A DNA stretch of 64,000 nucleotides from JAATFS01 sp037145635 (GTDB lineage Bacteria; Pseudomonadota; Gammaproteobacteria; Xanthomonadales; Xanthomonadaceae), in the NCBI GenBank assembly GCA_037145635.1, contig JBBCXB010000001.1, positions 868,001-932,000 on the forward strand. The letters are read 5' to 3'. Positions within the stretch are counted from its first letter, which is position 1; each line of letters begins with the position of its first letter. The notes below the pieces were generated by a model. That model worked only from the letters and a program-made list of their open reading frames with translations. It did no database searches and was not told the DNA's origin. The translations under genes and the position numbers were made by a program. Of this stretch, positions 7,558 to 17,329 are shown in pieces.

Positions 7558-9021
7558 ATGCTTTTGGCAGATCTCAGTAGCGCTACCTACACCACATCGT
7601 CGCCCCGCCTGTTGTCGAAGTATTCGGCCGCTGCGGACCTCGCCCTCCGGGTCTTCGATCTCACCATGGTCGTGGTCTCGGGGCTGATCGCGTACCAGCT
7701 GCTGTTCGGCACCTGGGTACCGGCCGCGGCCTACCGCGTCGCGATCGGCACCACGCTGCTGTACTCGGTGATCTGCTTCGCGCTGTTCCCGCTCTACCGC
7801 AGCTGGCGCGGCCGCGGCCTGGCGCGCGAGCTGCTGGTGCTGGGCGGTGCGTTCGGCGGCGTGTTCGCCCTGTTCTCCATCCACGCGTTGATCGTGCAGT
7901 TCGGCCAGCCGGTCTCGCGGCTCTGGATCGGGCTGTGGTTCGTCGGCGGCCTCGCGTCGCTGGTGGCGGCGCGCACGGTGCTGCGGGTGCTGCTGAACCG
8001 CCTGCGCAGCCAGGGGGTCGACGTGCAGCGCGTGGTGGTCGTGGGCCTGCGCCACCCGGTGATGAAGATCCACCACTATCTCAGCCGCAACCCGTGGGTG
8101 GGCATGAACCTGGTGGGCTACTTCAGCAGCCCCTACGACCTGTCGCTGGCCGAGCACCGCCAGGAAGGCCTGCCGTGCCTGGGGCAAGGCACCCCGGAAT
8201 CGCTGGTGGCCTTCCTCAAGGAGAACCAGGTCGAGCAGGTGTGGATCTCGCTGCCGCTGGGCGAGCGCGACCACATCAAGCAGCTGCTGCAGCAGCTGGA
8301 TCGCTACCCGATCAACGTCAAGCTGGTCCCGGACCTGTTTGACTTCGGCATGCTCAACCAGTCCGGCGAGCAGATCGGCAACGTGCCGGTGATCAACCTG
8401 CGCCAGGGCGGCGTGGACCGCGACAACTACTTCGTCGTGGCCAAGGCGCTGCAGGACAAGATCCTGGCGGTGGTCGCGCTGCTGATGCTGTGGCCGCTGA
8501 TGCTGGCAATCGCCATCGGCGTCAAGCTGAGCTCGCCGGGCCCGGTGTTCTTCCGCCAGCGCCGCCACGGCCTGGGCGGGCGCGAGTTCCACATGATGAA
8601 GTTCCGTTCGATGCGCGTGCACGACGACAATGGTCCGTCGATCGCGCAGGCCACCAAGAACGATGCGCGCATCACCCGCTTCGGCGCGTTCCTGCGGCGC
8701 AGCAGCATGGACGAGCTGCCGCAGATCTTCAACGTACTCGGCGGCAGCATGTCGATCGTGGGCCCGCGCCCGCACGCGGCCCAGCACAACACGCACTACG
8801 AGAAGCTGATCAACCATTACATGCAGCGCCACTACGTCAAGCCCGGCATCACCGGCTGGGCGCAGGTCAACGGTTTCCGTGGCGAAACCCCGGAGCTGCG
8901 GACGATGAAGAAGCGTATCCAGTACGACCTCGACTACATCCGTCGCTGGTCGCTGTGGCTGGACATCCGCATCATCGTGCTCACCGCGGTGAAGGTCCTC
9001 GGGCAGAAGAACGCCTACTGA
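7558..9021 (+). CDS. gumD: Undecaprenyl-phosphate glucose phosphotransferase GumD
   Basis: A 487-residue membrane enzyme that starts the xanthan repeat unit by moving glucose-1-phosphate from UDP-glucose to undecaprenyl phosphate. Four to five N-terminal helices precede a Rossmann-like middle and the C-terminal phosphoglycosyltransferase domain with KFRSMRVHDD, DELPQIFNVLGGSMSIVGPRP and the ending RWSLWLDIRIIVLTAVKVLGQK. ATG 7558 gives the MLLADLSSATYTTSS N-terminus I recall for Xanthomonas GumD and has GGAGGA seven bases upstream. The 248-base gap after gumC contains no gene and may carry an internal promoter. Confidence 0.96.
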   Translation: MLLADLSSATYTTSSPRLLSKYSAAADLALRVFDLTMVVVSGLIAYQLLFGTWVPAAAYRVAIGTTLLYSVICFALFPLYRSWRGRGLARELLVLGGAFGGVFALFSIHALIVQFGQPVSRLWIGLWFVGGLASLVAARTVLRVLLNRLRSQGVDVQRVVVVGLRHPVMKIHHYLSRNPWVGMNLVGYFSSPYDLSLAEHRQEGLPCLGQGTPESLVAFLKENQVEQVWISLPLGERDHIKQLLQQLDRYPINVKLVPDLFDFGMLNQSGEQIGNVPVINLRQGGVDRDNYFVVAKALQDKILAVVALLMLWPLMLAIAIGVKLSSPGPVFFRQRRHGLGGREFHMMKFRSMRVHDDNGPSIAQATKNDARITRFGAFLRRSSMDELPQIFNVLGGSMSIVGPRPHAAQHNTHYEKLINHYMQRHYVKPGITGWAQVNGFRGETPELRTMKKRIQYDLDYIRRWSLWLDIRIIVLTAVKVLGQKNAY

Positions 9022-9100
9022 TGTCGCGTTTCCATCGACGCATCCCCGGCAGCGGGACAGGCGGCCGCCGCGCGGCCGCCTGCAGCGAGGGCCCCGGCGC

Positions 9101-10411
9101 ATGCTGATCCAGATGAGCGAAGCCACCCGGACCCGCTGGCGCAACCTGCTCACCGAGCTGGTGCTGCTGCTGGGCGTGGGCTACAACTTCGTGCTGGCGG
9201 TGGTCAACGCCAAGGTGTTCACCGTGCGCCCGGTGATCACCTATGCGGTCGAGTTCCTGGTGTACGCGGCCTGCTTCGTCATCGGCATCTGGTCGCTGAG
9301 CCGCAAGCGCACCGCCCTGATCATCTGCGGCCTGGGGCTGGTGGTCACGCTGATGTTCCTGCGGTTCCTGGTGGTGTGGCAGATCGACCCGAAGTTCTTC
9401 CGCGACGCGCTGGTGGCGTTCGCGTTCGTGGTGCTCGGCGCCTCGTACAAGGGCTCGCTGCCCAAGCTGTTCATCCGCATGAGCGTGATCGTGGCGCTGG
9501 TGGCGGCGTTCGAGCTGGCGCTGCCGAACGTGTACGGCGACGTGGTCAACCCGAAAAGCTACTTCGTCAATGCGCGCGGGGCCAGCGCCGAGGGCTTCTG
9601 GAACTCGGACAGCAACCTCTACGTCAGCGCGACCCGGCCGGGCGCGCGCAACTTCCTGCCCGGATCTAACCTGCCGCGTGCCTCGTCGGTGTTCGTCGAG
9701 CCGGTGACGATGGGCAACTACATCATCTTCTTCGCTGCGATCGTGCTGGCGTTCGCGCGCTGGCTGCGGCCTCCCGCGCTGGTGCTGTCGGTGGCGCTGA
9801 TCGGGTTCCTGATCGTGGCCTCGGACGGGCGCCTGGCCGCCGGCACCTGCGTGCTGATGCTGATGCTGACCCCGTTGCTCAAACGGCTGGACCAGCGCCT
9901 GGCCTTCCTGCTGTTCCTGCTGGTACTGGCGGGTGGGTGGCTGCTGGTCTGGACGGCGGGCATCCAGGCCTACGAGGACACGACGCTGGGGCGGGTGTTC
10001 TTCACGGTCAACTCGATCAACCATCTGCCGCTGGAGTCGTGGCTGGGGCTGAACTATGCCGCCGCCTACAAGTACTTCGACAGCGGCATCGCCTACTTCA
10101 TCGCCTCGCAGTCGGTGGTCGGCGTGCTCGCGTTCCTGCTGGCGTACTCGTTCCTGATGCTGTTGCCGACGCGCGAGGGACAGCTGTTCAAGAACCTGGC
10201 GATCTTCGCGTTCGCGCTCAGCCTGCTGGTCTCCAACGGCTATTTCTCGATCAAGACCGCCGCGCTGTGGTGGTTCGCCTGCGGCTGCCTGTGGCAGATG
10301 CGGCCGGTGCCGCGGGCGAGCGCCGCGATGCCGGCGGCGCCGGCACTCTCACCCGCCGCGTCCGAGGGGCAGGAGCGCGGGGCCGTGCTCGGGGCAGGAG
10401 GGCTGCGATGA
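9101..10411 (+). CDS. gumE: Xanthan polymerase GumE (Wzy-type)
   Basis: A 436-residue multi-pass membrane protein with roughly ten to twelve hydrophobic segments, e.g. LLTELVLLLGVGYNFVLAVV and ALVLSVALIGFLIVASDGRLAAG. It has no soluble catalytic domain. Position between gumD and gumF and overall character match GumE, the proposed polymerase that joins lipid-linked pentasaccharides in the periplasm. Low sequence conservation is normal for this class. The alanine-rich C-terminal tail (about residues 400-436) is weakly constrained. The stop overlaps the gumF start (ATGA, 10408-10411). A second in-frame ATG lies at 9113. Confidence 0.88.
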   Translation: MLIQMSEATRTRWRNLLTELVLLLGVGYNFVLAVVNAKVFTVRPVITYAVEFLVYAACFVIGIWSLSRKRTALIICGLGLVVTLMFLRFLVVWQIDPKFFRDALVAFAFVVLGASYKGSLPKLFIRMSVIVALVAAFELALPNVYGDVVNPKSYFVNARGASAEGFWNSDSNLYVSATRPGARNFLPGSNLPRASSVFVEPVTMGNYIIFFAAIVLAFARWLRPPALVLSVALIGFLIVASDGRLAAGTCVLMLMLTPLLKRLDQRLAFLLFLLVLAGGWLLVWTAGIQAYEDTTLGRVFFTVNSINHLPLESWLGLNYAAAYKYFDSGIAYFIASQSVVGVLAFLLAYSFLMLLPTREGQLFKNLAIFAFALSLLVSNGYFSIKTAALWWFACGCLWQMRPVPRASAAMPAAPALSPAASEGQERGAVLGAGGLR

Positions 10412-11502
10412 GCGGCACGGCGCCGACGGTGGCGCTGGACCTGCGGGCCGCGGCCAGCCGGCCGCGGCCGGGGGCCGTGCGCGACCCGCGCGTCGATGCC
10501 ACCAAGGCGCTGGCGATCGTGCTGGTGGTGCTGGGGCATGCCAAGGGCATCCCGCACGCGTTCACGATCCTGGTCTACAGCTTCCATGTCCCGCTGTTCT
10601 TCTTCCTCTCCGGCTGGGTGGGAGCCGCCTACGGGTCGCCGCGCACCGCGGCGGCGACGTGGAGCAAGCTGGTGCGCACGCTGCTGGTGCCCTACGTGTG
10701 CTTCTTCCTGCTCGGCTACGCGTACTGGCTGATGACGCGCGGCATCGGCGAGAAGGCCGCGCGCTGGGGCGACCGCCCGTGGTGGGAGCCGCTGGTGGGC
10801 CTGGTGCGGGGCAGTGGGCCGGACCTGTACGTGCAGCCGGCGCTGTGGTTCCTGCCGGCGCTGTTCGTGACCACGCTGGCCTTCTTCTACCTGCGGCGGC
10901 TGCTGGCGCCGGCCTGGCTGGCGCTGGCCGCGGGCGTGGCGGCGTGGCTGTGGATCCTCGGGTTCCCGCCCCTGCAGCAGCGCCTGCCGTTCGCGCTGGA
11001 CGTGCTGCCGGTCTCGTTGTTCTTCTTCGCCGCCGGCGCGCTGCTGGCGGGCAGGGATCGCCTGCTGCCGACGAGCGCGCGCGGCAACCTGATCGCCCTG
11101 GCGGTGCTGGCGCTGCCATGGCTGGTGATCGCCTGGCGCAACGACCGGGTGGACGTGAACCTGCTGGTGTTCGGACATTCGCCGGCGGCGTTCTTCGCCG
11201 CGGCGCTGCTCGGCACGCTGATGGCGCTGTGCGCCGGGCGCCTGATCCAGCACCTGCCGGGGGTGCAGTGGATCGGCCGCAACACGCTGCTGATCCTGTG
11301 CACCCACCTGCTGGTGTTCTTCGTGCTGTCGGGCGTGATGGCGCTGGCCGGAGGCTTCGGTCCCGGCGGCCCGGGTGCGGGCTGGGCGGTGTTCGTTTCG
11401 GCGGCCGCGCTCGCCGCGAGCGTGCCGCTGCGCTGGATCCTGATGCGCTGGGCGCCCTGGGTGCTGGGCGCGCGCGCCGTGCCGCGTACCGCCTCCGCAT
11501 GA
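10408..11502 (+). CDS. gumF: Xanthan acetyltransferase GumF (acyltransferase 3 family)
   Basis: A 364-residue inner-membrane acyltransferase-3 protein that acetylates mannose of the xanthan side chain. The N-terminal VDATKALAIVLVVLGHAK and the histidine-bearing AFTILVYSFHVPLFFFLSGW are family hallmarks, followed by about nine further hydrophobic segments. X. campestris has two such genes in a row, gumF and gumG. Here only one is present and gumH begins 40 bases later, so this one may be the sole acetyltransferase or could be the gumG type. Start ATG overlaps gumE. Confidence 0.87.
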   Translation: MSGTAPTVALDLRAAASRPRPGAVRDPRVDATKALAIVLVVLGHAKGIPHAFTILVYSFHVPLFFFLSGWVGAAYGSPRTAAATWSKLVRTLLVPYVCFFLLGYAYWLMTRGIGEKAARWGDRPWWEPLVGLVRGSGPDLYVQPALWFLPALFVTTLAFFYLRRLLAPAWLALAAGVAAWLWILGFPPLQQRLPFALDVLPVSLFFFAAGALLAGRDRLLPTSARGNLIALAVLALPWLVIAWRNDRVDVNLLVFGHSPAAFFAAALLGTLMALCAGRLIQHLPGVQWIGRNTLLILCTHLLVFFVLSGVMALAGGFGPGGPGAGWAVFVSAAALAASVPLRWILMRWAPWVLGARAVPRTASA

Positions 11503-11542
11503 GCCCTGACGCCCCCTTGACCTTCCCGGAGAGCCGCCCGCA

Positions 11543-12682
11543 ATGAAAGTCGTGCATGTCGTCCGCCAGTTCCATCCCTCGATCGGGGGCATGGAGGAAG
11601 TGGTGCTCAACGTGGCGAGGCAGCACCGCGCGGGCAGCGGCGACCAGGTCGAGATCGTCACCCTGGACCGGGTGTTCACCGACCCGTCGGTGACGCTGGC
11701 GCCGCGCGACCGCCACCAGGACCTGGCGATCCAGCGCATCGGCTACCGCGGCTCGTCACGCTACCCGCTGGCGCCGTCGGTGCTGGGCGCGATCCGCTCG
11801 GCCGATCTCGTGCACGTGCACGGCATCGATTTCTTCTACGACTACCTGGCGCTGACCCGTCCGCTGCATGGCAAGCCGATGGTGGTCTCCACCCACGGCG
11901 GCTTCTTCCATACCGCCTACGCGTCGCGCATGAAGCAGCTGTGGTTCCAGACCCTGACGCGTGCGTCGGCGCTGGCCTACGCCCGGGTGATCGCCACCAG
12001 CGAGAACGACGGGCAGCTGTTCTCGCAGGTGGTGGCGCCGGCGCGGCTGCGCGTGATCGAGAACGGCGTGGACGTGGACAAGTACGCCGGCCAGGGCAAT
12101 CCAGCGCCCGGGCGCACGATGATCTATTTCGGCCGCTGGTCGGTGAACAAGGGCCTGATGGAGACGCTCGACCTGCTGGGCGCGCTGGCACAGCGCGATC
12201 CGGCGTGGCGGCTGATCGTGGCCGGGCGCGAGTACGACCTGAACGAGCGCGACCTGCGCGAGGCGATCGCCGCGCGCGGGCTGCAGGCGCGGGTGCAGCT
12301 GAGCATGTCGCCCTCGCAGGAAGAGCTGCGGCAGCTGATGCGGCAGGCGCAGTTCTTCGTGTGCCTGTCGCGGCACGAAGGCTTCGGCATCGCCGCGGTG
12401 GAAGGCATGAGCGCGGGCCTGATCCCGATCCTGAGCGACATTCCGCCGTTCGCGCGGCTGCTCGGGGAGTCCGGTCAGGGCGTGCTGGTGGACCGCGCGC
12501 AGATCCAGCCGGCCGCAGACCGGGTGCAGGCGCTGGCGCAGGCCGCGGATGCCGACTTCGACGCGCGCCGGCAGGCGGCGATGGCCTACGTGGCCCGCTA
12601 CGACTGGCGCCACGTGGTGGGACGCTATGTCGAGGAGTACCGTGCCGCGCTCGGCGGCCGCGCGCAGGAGGTAAAGCCATGA
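11543..12682 (+). CDS. gumH: GDP-mannose:cellobiosyl-diphosphopolyprenol alpha-mannosyltransferase GumH
   Basis: A 379-residue GT4 glycosyltransferase that adds the internal alpha-1,3-mannose to the cellobiosyl lipid on the cytoplasmic face. The N-terminus MKVVHVVRQFHPSIGGMEEVV, the donor-binding FGRWSVNKGL and the EX7E motif in RHEGFGIAAVEGMSAG are all present. Similarity to X. campestris GumH is very high by eye. It is separated from gumF by only 40 bases with no gumG between, and overlaps gumI by ATGA at 12679-12682. Confidence 0.96.
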   Translation: MKVVHVVRQFHPSIGGMEEVVLNVARQHRAGSGDQVEIVTLDRVFTDPSVTLAPRDRHQDLAIQRIGYRGSSRYPLAPSVLGAIRSADLVHVHGIDFFYDYLALTRPLHGKPMVVSTHGGFFHTAYASRMKQLWFQTLTRASALAYARVIATSENDGQLFSQVVAPARLRVIENGVDVDKYAGQGNPAPGRTMIYFGRWSVNKGLMETLDLLGALAQRDPAWRLIVAGREYDLNERDLREAIAARGLQARVQLSMSPSQEELRQLMRQAQFFVCLSRHEGFGIAAVEGMSAGLIPILSDIPPFARLLGESGQGVLVDRAQIQPAADRVQALAQAADADFDARRQAAMAYVARYDWRHVVGRYVEEYRAALGGRAQEVKP

Positions 12683-13716
12683 ACGCGTCCGTGTCCGAGC
12701 CGCGTCCCGCGGAGGCGGTGACGGTGCTGTTCTCCACCGAGGAGCCCAGCGCCACCACCAATCCTTACCTGACCCAGCTCTACGCGTCGCTGCCGCCGAC
12801 GGTGCAGCCGCGCTTCTTCTCCATGCGCGATGCATTGCTGACGCGCTACGACGTGCTGCACCTGCACTGGCCCGAGTACCTGCTGCGGCACCGCTCGGCG
12901 GCCGGCACGCTGGCCAAGCAGTGCTGTGCGGCGCTGCTGCTGCTGCGGCTGCAGCTGCGCGGCACGCCGGTGGTGCGCACGCTGCACAACCTGGCGCCGC
13001 ACGAGGACCGCGGCTGGCGCGAGCGCGCCCTGCTGGGCTGGATCGACCGCCTGACGCGGCGCTGGATCCGCATCAACGCGACCACGCCGGTGCGGCCGCC
13101 GTTCACCGACACCATCCTGCACGGGCACTACCGCGACTGGTTCGCGTCGATGCCGCAGGGCGAGCCGGTGCCGGGGCGACTGCTGCACTTCGGCCTGATC
13201 CGGCCCTACAAGGGCGTCGAGACCCTGGTGGCGGCGCTGCGCGCGGTGGACGACGGCCGCCTGAGCCTGCGCATCGTCGGCAACCCGGCCACGCCGCAGA
13301 TGCGCGAACTGGTGGAGGACGCCTGCGCCGCCGATGCGCGGATCAGCGCCCGCCTGGCCTATGTCGAAGAGCCGGTGCTGGCCAGCGAGGTCAGCCAGGC
13401 CGAACTGGTGGTGTTGCCGTACCGGCAGATGCACAACTCCGGCACGCTGCTGCTGGCGCTGTCGCTGTCGCGGCCGGTGCTGGCGCCCTGGAACGAGGCC
13501 AACGCCGCGATCGCGGCCGAGGTCGGCCCGGGCTGGGTGTTCCTCTACGACGGCGAGCTCGATGGTGCGCTGCTCAGCGCCACGCTCGACCGGGTGCGCC
13601 AGACCCCGCGCGCCGCCACGCCCGACCTGTCCCAGCGCGACTGGGACCGGATCGGCCGCCTGCACTACCGCACCTACCTGGAAGCGCTGGGCAGGGACGG
13701 GGATGCCTACCCTTGA
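12679..13716 (+). CDS. gumI: Xanthan terminal beta-mannosyltransferase GumI
   Basis: A 345-residue GT-B fold enzyme placing the terminal beta-mannose on glucuronic acid of the xanthan side chain. Recognisable parts are VLHLHWPEYLLR, VRTLHNLAPHED, LHFGLIRPYKGVETLVAAL and the late YRQMHNSGTLLLALSLSRPVLAP. Position between gumH and gumJ fits GumI. Xylella lacks this gene, so its presence suggests a full pentasaccharide repeat. ATG overlaps the gumH stop. Confidence 0.93.
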   Translation: MNASVSEPRPAEAVTVLFSTEEPSATTNPYLTQLYASLPPTVQPRFFSMRDALLTRYDVLHLHWPEYLLRHRSAAGTLAKQCCAALLLLRLQLRGTPVVRTLHNLAPHEDRGWRERALLGWIDRLTRRWIRINATTPVRPPFTDTILHGHYRDWFASMPQGEPVPGRLLHFGLIRPYKGVETLVAALRAVDDGRLSLRIVGNPATPQMRELVEDACAADARISARLAYVEEPVLASEVSQAELVVLPYRQMHNSGTLLLALSLSRPVLAPWNEANAAIAAEVGPGWVFLYDGELDGALLSATLDRVRQTPRAATPDLSQRDWDRIGRLHYRTYLEALGRDGDAYP

Positions 13717-13733
13717 GCAGCGAGGCGCCTGCC

Positions 13734-15212
13734 GTGACTCCTTCACCCCCGCAGCGCAGCCTGGGCTCGCGTGCCGCCGGCGGCGCGGCCGTGACCATGG
13801 CCGGGCAGGGCGCCAAGATGGTCGTGCAGTTCGGCGGCATCGTGCTGCTGGCGCGCCTGCTCACGCCGTACGACTACGGCCTGATGGCGATGGTGACCGC
13901 GATCGTCGGCGTGGCCGAGATCCTGCGCGACTTCGGGCTGTCCTCGGCCGCGATCCAGGCCAAGCAGGTCAGCCGCGAGCAGCGCGACAACCTGTTCTGG
14001 ATCAACAGCGCGATCGGGCTGGTGCTGTCGGTGGTGGTGTTCTTCTCCGCCAGCTGGATCGCCCGGTTCTACCACGAGCCGGTGCTGGTGACGATCTCGC
14101 AGGCGCTGGCGGTGACCTTCCTGCTCAACGGCATGACCACGCAGTACCGCGCGCACCTGAGCCGCGGCCTGCGCTTCGGCCAGGTCGCGTTGAGCGACGT
14201 GGGCGCGCAGACCGCCGGCCTGGTGGCCGGCGTGGTGGCGGCGCTGGTCGGCTGGGGCTATTGGGCGCTGGTGCTGCAGCAGGTCGTGCAGGCCCTGGTG
14301 AACCTGGTGATCGCGGCGCTGTGCGCGCGCTGGCTCCCGGGCCGCTATCGCCGCAACGCGCCGATGCGCACCTTCCTGAGCTTCGGCTGGAACCTGATGG
14401 CGGCGCAGCTGCTGGGCTATGCCAGCCGCAACGTCGGCCAGGTCATCATCGGCGCCCGCACCGGTGCCGACGCGCTGGGACTGTACAACCGCGCATTCCA
14501 GCTGCTGATGATGCCGCTGAACCAGATCAACGCACCGGCCACCACGGTGGCGCTGCCGGTGCTGTCGCAGCTGCAGGACCAGCGCGAGCGCTTCGCCGCG
14601 TTCCTGCTGCGCGGGCAGTCGACGATGGTGCACCTGATCGTGGCGGTGTTCGCCTTCGCCTGCGCGCAGGCGCTGCCGCTGATCGTGCTGGTGCTCGGCG
14701 AGCAGTGGCGCGCGGCGGTGCCGCTGTTCCAGGTGCTCACCATTGGCGGCATCTTCCAGGCGGCGGCCTATGCCGCGTACTGGGTATTCCTGGCCAAGGG
14801 GCTGATGCGCCAGCAGCTGGTGTATTCGCTGGTCGCCCGCGTGCTGCTGATCGCCTGCATCCTGGCGGGCTCGGTCTGGGGCGTGATGGGCGTGGCGGTC
14901 GGTTATTCGGTCGGACTGTTCGTGCTCTGGCCGCTGTCGCTGGTCTGGATCGGGCGCATCTCCGATGCGCCGGCCGCCGGGCTGTTCCACAACGGCGCCC
15001 GCGCCATCGTCGGCTACGGCCTGTGCGCGGCGCTGTCGTACGGCGCCTCGTACTGGGTGGGCGGCCCGCTGTGGCAGATGCTGCTGGTCGGCGCGGCGGC
15101 GATGGCGCTGGGCTTCGGCATGGTGTGCCTGGCCTGGCCGGGCTTCCGCCGCGACGTGATGGCGATCGTCCAGATCCGCAAGTTGCTCAGCGAGGCGAGG
15201 GGGCGGCGATGA
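13734..15212 (+). CDS. gumJ: Xanthan repeat-unit flippase GumJ (Wzx-type)
   Basis: A ~492-residue polysaccharide flippase of the MOP superfamily with about 12-14 membrane segments. The N-terminal VTMAGQGAKMVVQFGGIVLLARLLTP... region and FSFGWNLM-like central motif (TFLSFGWNLMAAQLLGYAS) are typical. It should flip lipid-linked pentasaccharide to the periplasm. The start is uncertain: GTG 13734 is preferred (GCGAGG about 8 bases upstream), but TTG 13713 overlapping the gumI stop would add seven residues. Confidence 0.92.
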   Translation: MTPSPPQRSLGSRAAGGAAVTMAGQGAKMVVQFGGIVLLARLLTPYDYGLMAMVTAIVGVAEILRDFGLSSAAIQAKQVSREQRDNLFWINSAIGLVLSVVVFFSASWIARFYHEPVLVTISQALAVTFLLNGMTTQYRAHLSRGLRFGQVALSDVGAQTAGLVAGVVAALVGWGYWALVLQQVVQALVNLVIAALCARWLPGRYRRNAPMRTFLSFGWNLMAAQLLGYASRNVGQVIIGARTGADALGLYNRAFQLLMMPLNQINAPATTVALPVLSQLQDQRERFAAFLLRGQSTMVHLIVAVFAFACAQALPLIVLVLGEQWRAAVPLFQVLTIGGIFQAAAYAAYWVFLAKGLMRQQLVYSLVARVLLIACILAGSVWGVMGVAVGYSVGLFVLWPLSLVWIGRISDAPAAGLFHNGARAIVGYGLCAALSYGASYWVGGPLWQMLLVGAAAMALGFGMVCLAWPGFRRDVMAIVQIRKLLSEARGRR

Positions 15213-15288
15213 ACCGGCCGCGCCCTGCCACCGACGCCGCCGCGTGCGGCGCTCCTTCCCCCTTTTCACCGCTTCGAGGATCTGGCCC

Positions 15289-16488
15289 ATGAGCGACGCT
15301 TCCTCTTCCGCCGCCCAGGCGATCCGCCGGCCCTGCTACCTGGTGCTGTCGGCACACGACTACCGCACCCCGCGCCGGGCCAACATCCACTTCATCACCG
15401 ACCAGCTGGCGCGGCGCGGCACCACGCGCTTCTTCTCGCTGCGCTACAGCCGGCTGTCGCGGATGAAGGGCGACCTGCGCCTGCCGCTGGACGCCACCGC
15501 CAACCGCGTGGTCCAGCACAACGGCGTGGACTGCTACCTGTGGCGCACCGCGGTGCACCCGTTCAACACCCGCCGGCCGTGGTTGCGCGCGGTGGAGGAC
15601 GCGATGTTCCGCTGGTACGCGGCGCACCCGCCGAAGACGCTGGTGCGCTGGATCGAGGAGGCCGACGTCATCGTGTTCGAGAGCGGCATCGCGGTCGCCT
15701 TCATCGAGCTGGCCAGGCGCCTCAACCCGGGCGCCAAGCTGGTCTACCGCGCCTCCGACGGGCTCAGCACGATCAACGTGGCCTCGTACATCGAGCGCGC
15801 CTTCGCGCGCGAGGCACCCCGCCTGGACGTGATCGCGCTGGTGTCGCCGGCGATGGCCGACGAGATCCACAGCGAGCACAACCTCTACCACGTCGGCCAC
15901 GGGGTGGACCACAACCTCGACCAGCTGGGCGATCCCTCGCCGTACGGGGAGGGTGTGCACGCGGTGTCGGTGGGCTCGATGCTGTTCGACCCGACGTTCT
16001 TCGTCACCGCCAGCCGGGCCTTCCCGCAGGTCACCTTCCACGTGATCGGCTCGGGCATGGGGCGGCATCCGGACTACGGCGACAACGTCGTGGTGTACGG
16101 CGAGATGAAGCACGCCGAGACCATCCGCTACATCAAGCACGCGCGCTTCGGCATCGCCCCGTACGCCTCCGAGCAGGTGCCGGTCTACCTGGCCGACAGC
16201 TCGATGAAGCTGCTGCAGTACGATTTCTTTGGCCTGCCGGCGGTCTGCCCCAATGCCGTGGTCGGGCGCTACCAGGCCCGCTTCGGCTACACCCCGGGCG
16301 CGCCGGAGACGGTGGTCGCCGCGATCGGCCGTGCGCTCGAGGCGCCGCGGGTGCGCTACCGTCAGTGCCTGAACTGGGAGGAGACCACCGACCGCGTGCT
16401 CGATCCCGCGGCCTATCCGGAAACGCGGCTGTCGCGCCCGGGGCCGGCCGCGCCGGCGACCGCGCCGCGGCCCGTCGCCAGCCACTGA
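15289..16488 (+). CDS. gumK: Xanthan beta-glucuronosyltransferase GumK
   Basis: A 399-residue GT70 family membrane-associated glucuronosyltransferase that adds glucuronic acid to the mannosyl-cellobiose lipid. Features include YLVLSAHDYRTPRRANIHFI at the N-terminus, VYRASDGLSTINVASYIERAF, and the C-terminal donor half with FHVIGSGMGRHPDYGDNVVVYGEM. Length matches X. campestris GumK (about 400). ATG 15289 has GAGGA nine bases upstream. The last ~25 residues are proline/alanine-rich and probably disordered. Confidence 0.95.
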   Translation: MSDASSSAAQAIRRPCYLVLSAHDYRTPRRANIHFITDQLARRGTTRFFSLRYSRLSRMKGDLRLPLDATANRVVQHNGVDCYLWRTAVHPFNTRRPWLRAVEDAMFRWYAAHPPKTLVRWIEEADVIVFESGIAVAFIELARRLNPGAKLVYRASDGLSTINVASYIERAFAREAPRLDVIALVSPAMADEIHSEHNLYHVGHGVDHNLDQLGDPSPYGEGVHAVSVGSMLFDPTFFVTASRAFPQVTFHVIGSGMGRHPDYGDNVVVYGEMKHAETIRYIKHARFGIAPYASEQVPVYLADSSMKLLQYDFFGLPAVCPNAVVGRYQARFGYTPGAPETVVAAIGRALEAPRVRYRQCLNWEETTDRVLDPAAYPETRLSRPGPAAPATAPRPVASH

Positions 16489-16529
16489 TCGCGCGCGTCC
16501 GCACGCCCCCCATTGCCTCAAGGACCCCC

Positions 16530-17324
16530 ATGACCAACCCGCTGTTGCAGAAATGGATCGAACGCACCGAACGCCGCGCGCTGTTCTGGTGGCAGCCGAA
16601 GACCGGTGACGTGAACATGGGCGACTACCTGTCCAAGGTGATCGTCGCCTCGGCGCTGAGCCTGCAGGACAAGACCCTGATCGAGAAGCGCAACCTCGGG
16701 CAGCGCCTGATCGCGATCGGCTCGGTGCTGCACTTCGCCAACACCGGCGACACCGTCTGGGGCAGCGGCATCAACGGCAAGATCCCGGCCGAGCGCAATG
16801 CCTTCGGCATGCTCGACGTGCGCGCGGTGCGCGGGCCGAAGACCCGCGAGTTCCTGATGGCCCGCGGCATCGCGGTGCCGGAGGTCTACGGCGATCCGGG
16901 CCTGCTGATGCCCAGGTTCTTCCCCGCCGATGCGCTGGGTCCGCCGCGCCCGCGCCCGTTCGCCATCGTCCCGCACTTCAACGAGCCGGCCGACAAGTAC
17001 CGCGCCTACGCCGAGCACCTGGTGTTCCCCAACTGCAAGCCGGCGCAGTTCGTACGCCAGCTGCTCGGGGCCGAGCTGGTGGTCAGCAGCTCGCTGCACG
17101 GGCTGATCCTGGCCGAGGCCTACGGCATCCCCGCGGTCTACCTGGACTGGGGCAACGGCGAGGATCGCTTCAAGTACGACGACTACTACTTCGGGACCGG
17201 GCGCACGCATTGGCACGCGGGCCGCACCGTCGAGGAGTGCCTGGCGCTGGGCGGCAACGGCAGCTTCGACTTGGCCACGCTGCAGGCGCAGCTGCTGGCC
17301 GCCTTCCCCTACGACCTGTGGTGA
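16530..17324 (+). CDS. gumL: Xanthan ketal pyruvate transferase GumL
   Basis: A 264-residue polysaccharide pyruvyl transferase that adds a pyruvate ketal to the terminal mannose. The N-terminal FWWQPKTGDVNMGDYLSKVIV, the GSVLHFANTGDTVWGSGINGK core and the SSSLHGLILAEAYGIPAVYLDW C-terminal motif are characteristic. AAGGA lies upstream of ATG 16530. With gumI present, the product is predicted to be a pyruvylated pentasaccharide xanthan. Confidence 0.95.
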   Translation: MTNPLLQKWIERTERRALFWWQPKTGDVNMGDYLSKVIVASALSLQDKTLIEKRNLGQRLIAIGSVLHFANTGDTVWGSGINGKIPAERNAFGMLDVRAVRGPKTREFLMARGIAVPEVYGDPGLLMPRFFPADALGPPRPRPFAIVPHFNEPADKYRAYAEHLVFPNCKPAQFVRQLLGAELVVSSSLHGLILAEAYGIPAVYLDWGNGEDRFKYDDYYFGTGRTHWHAGRTVEECLALGGNGSFDLATLQAQLLAAFPYDLW

Positions 17325-17329
17325 CGCCG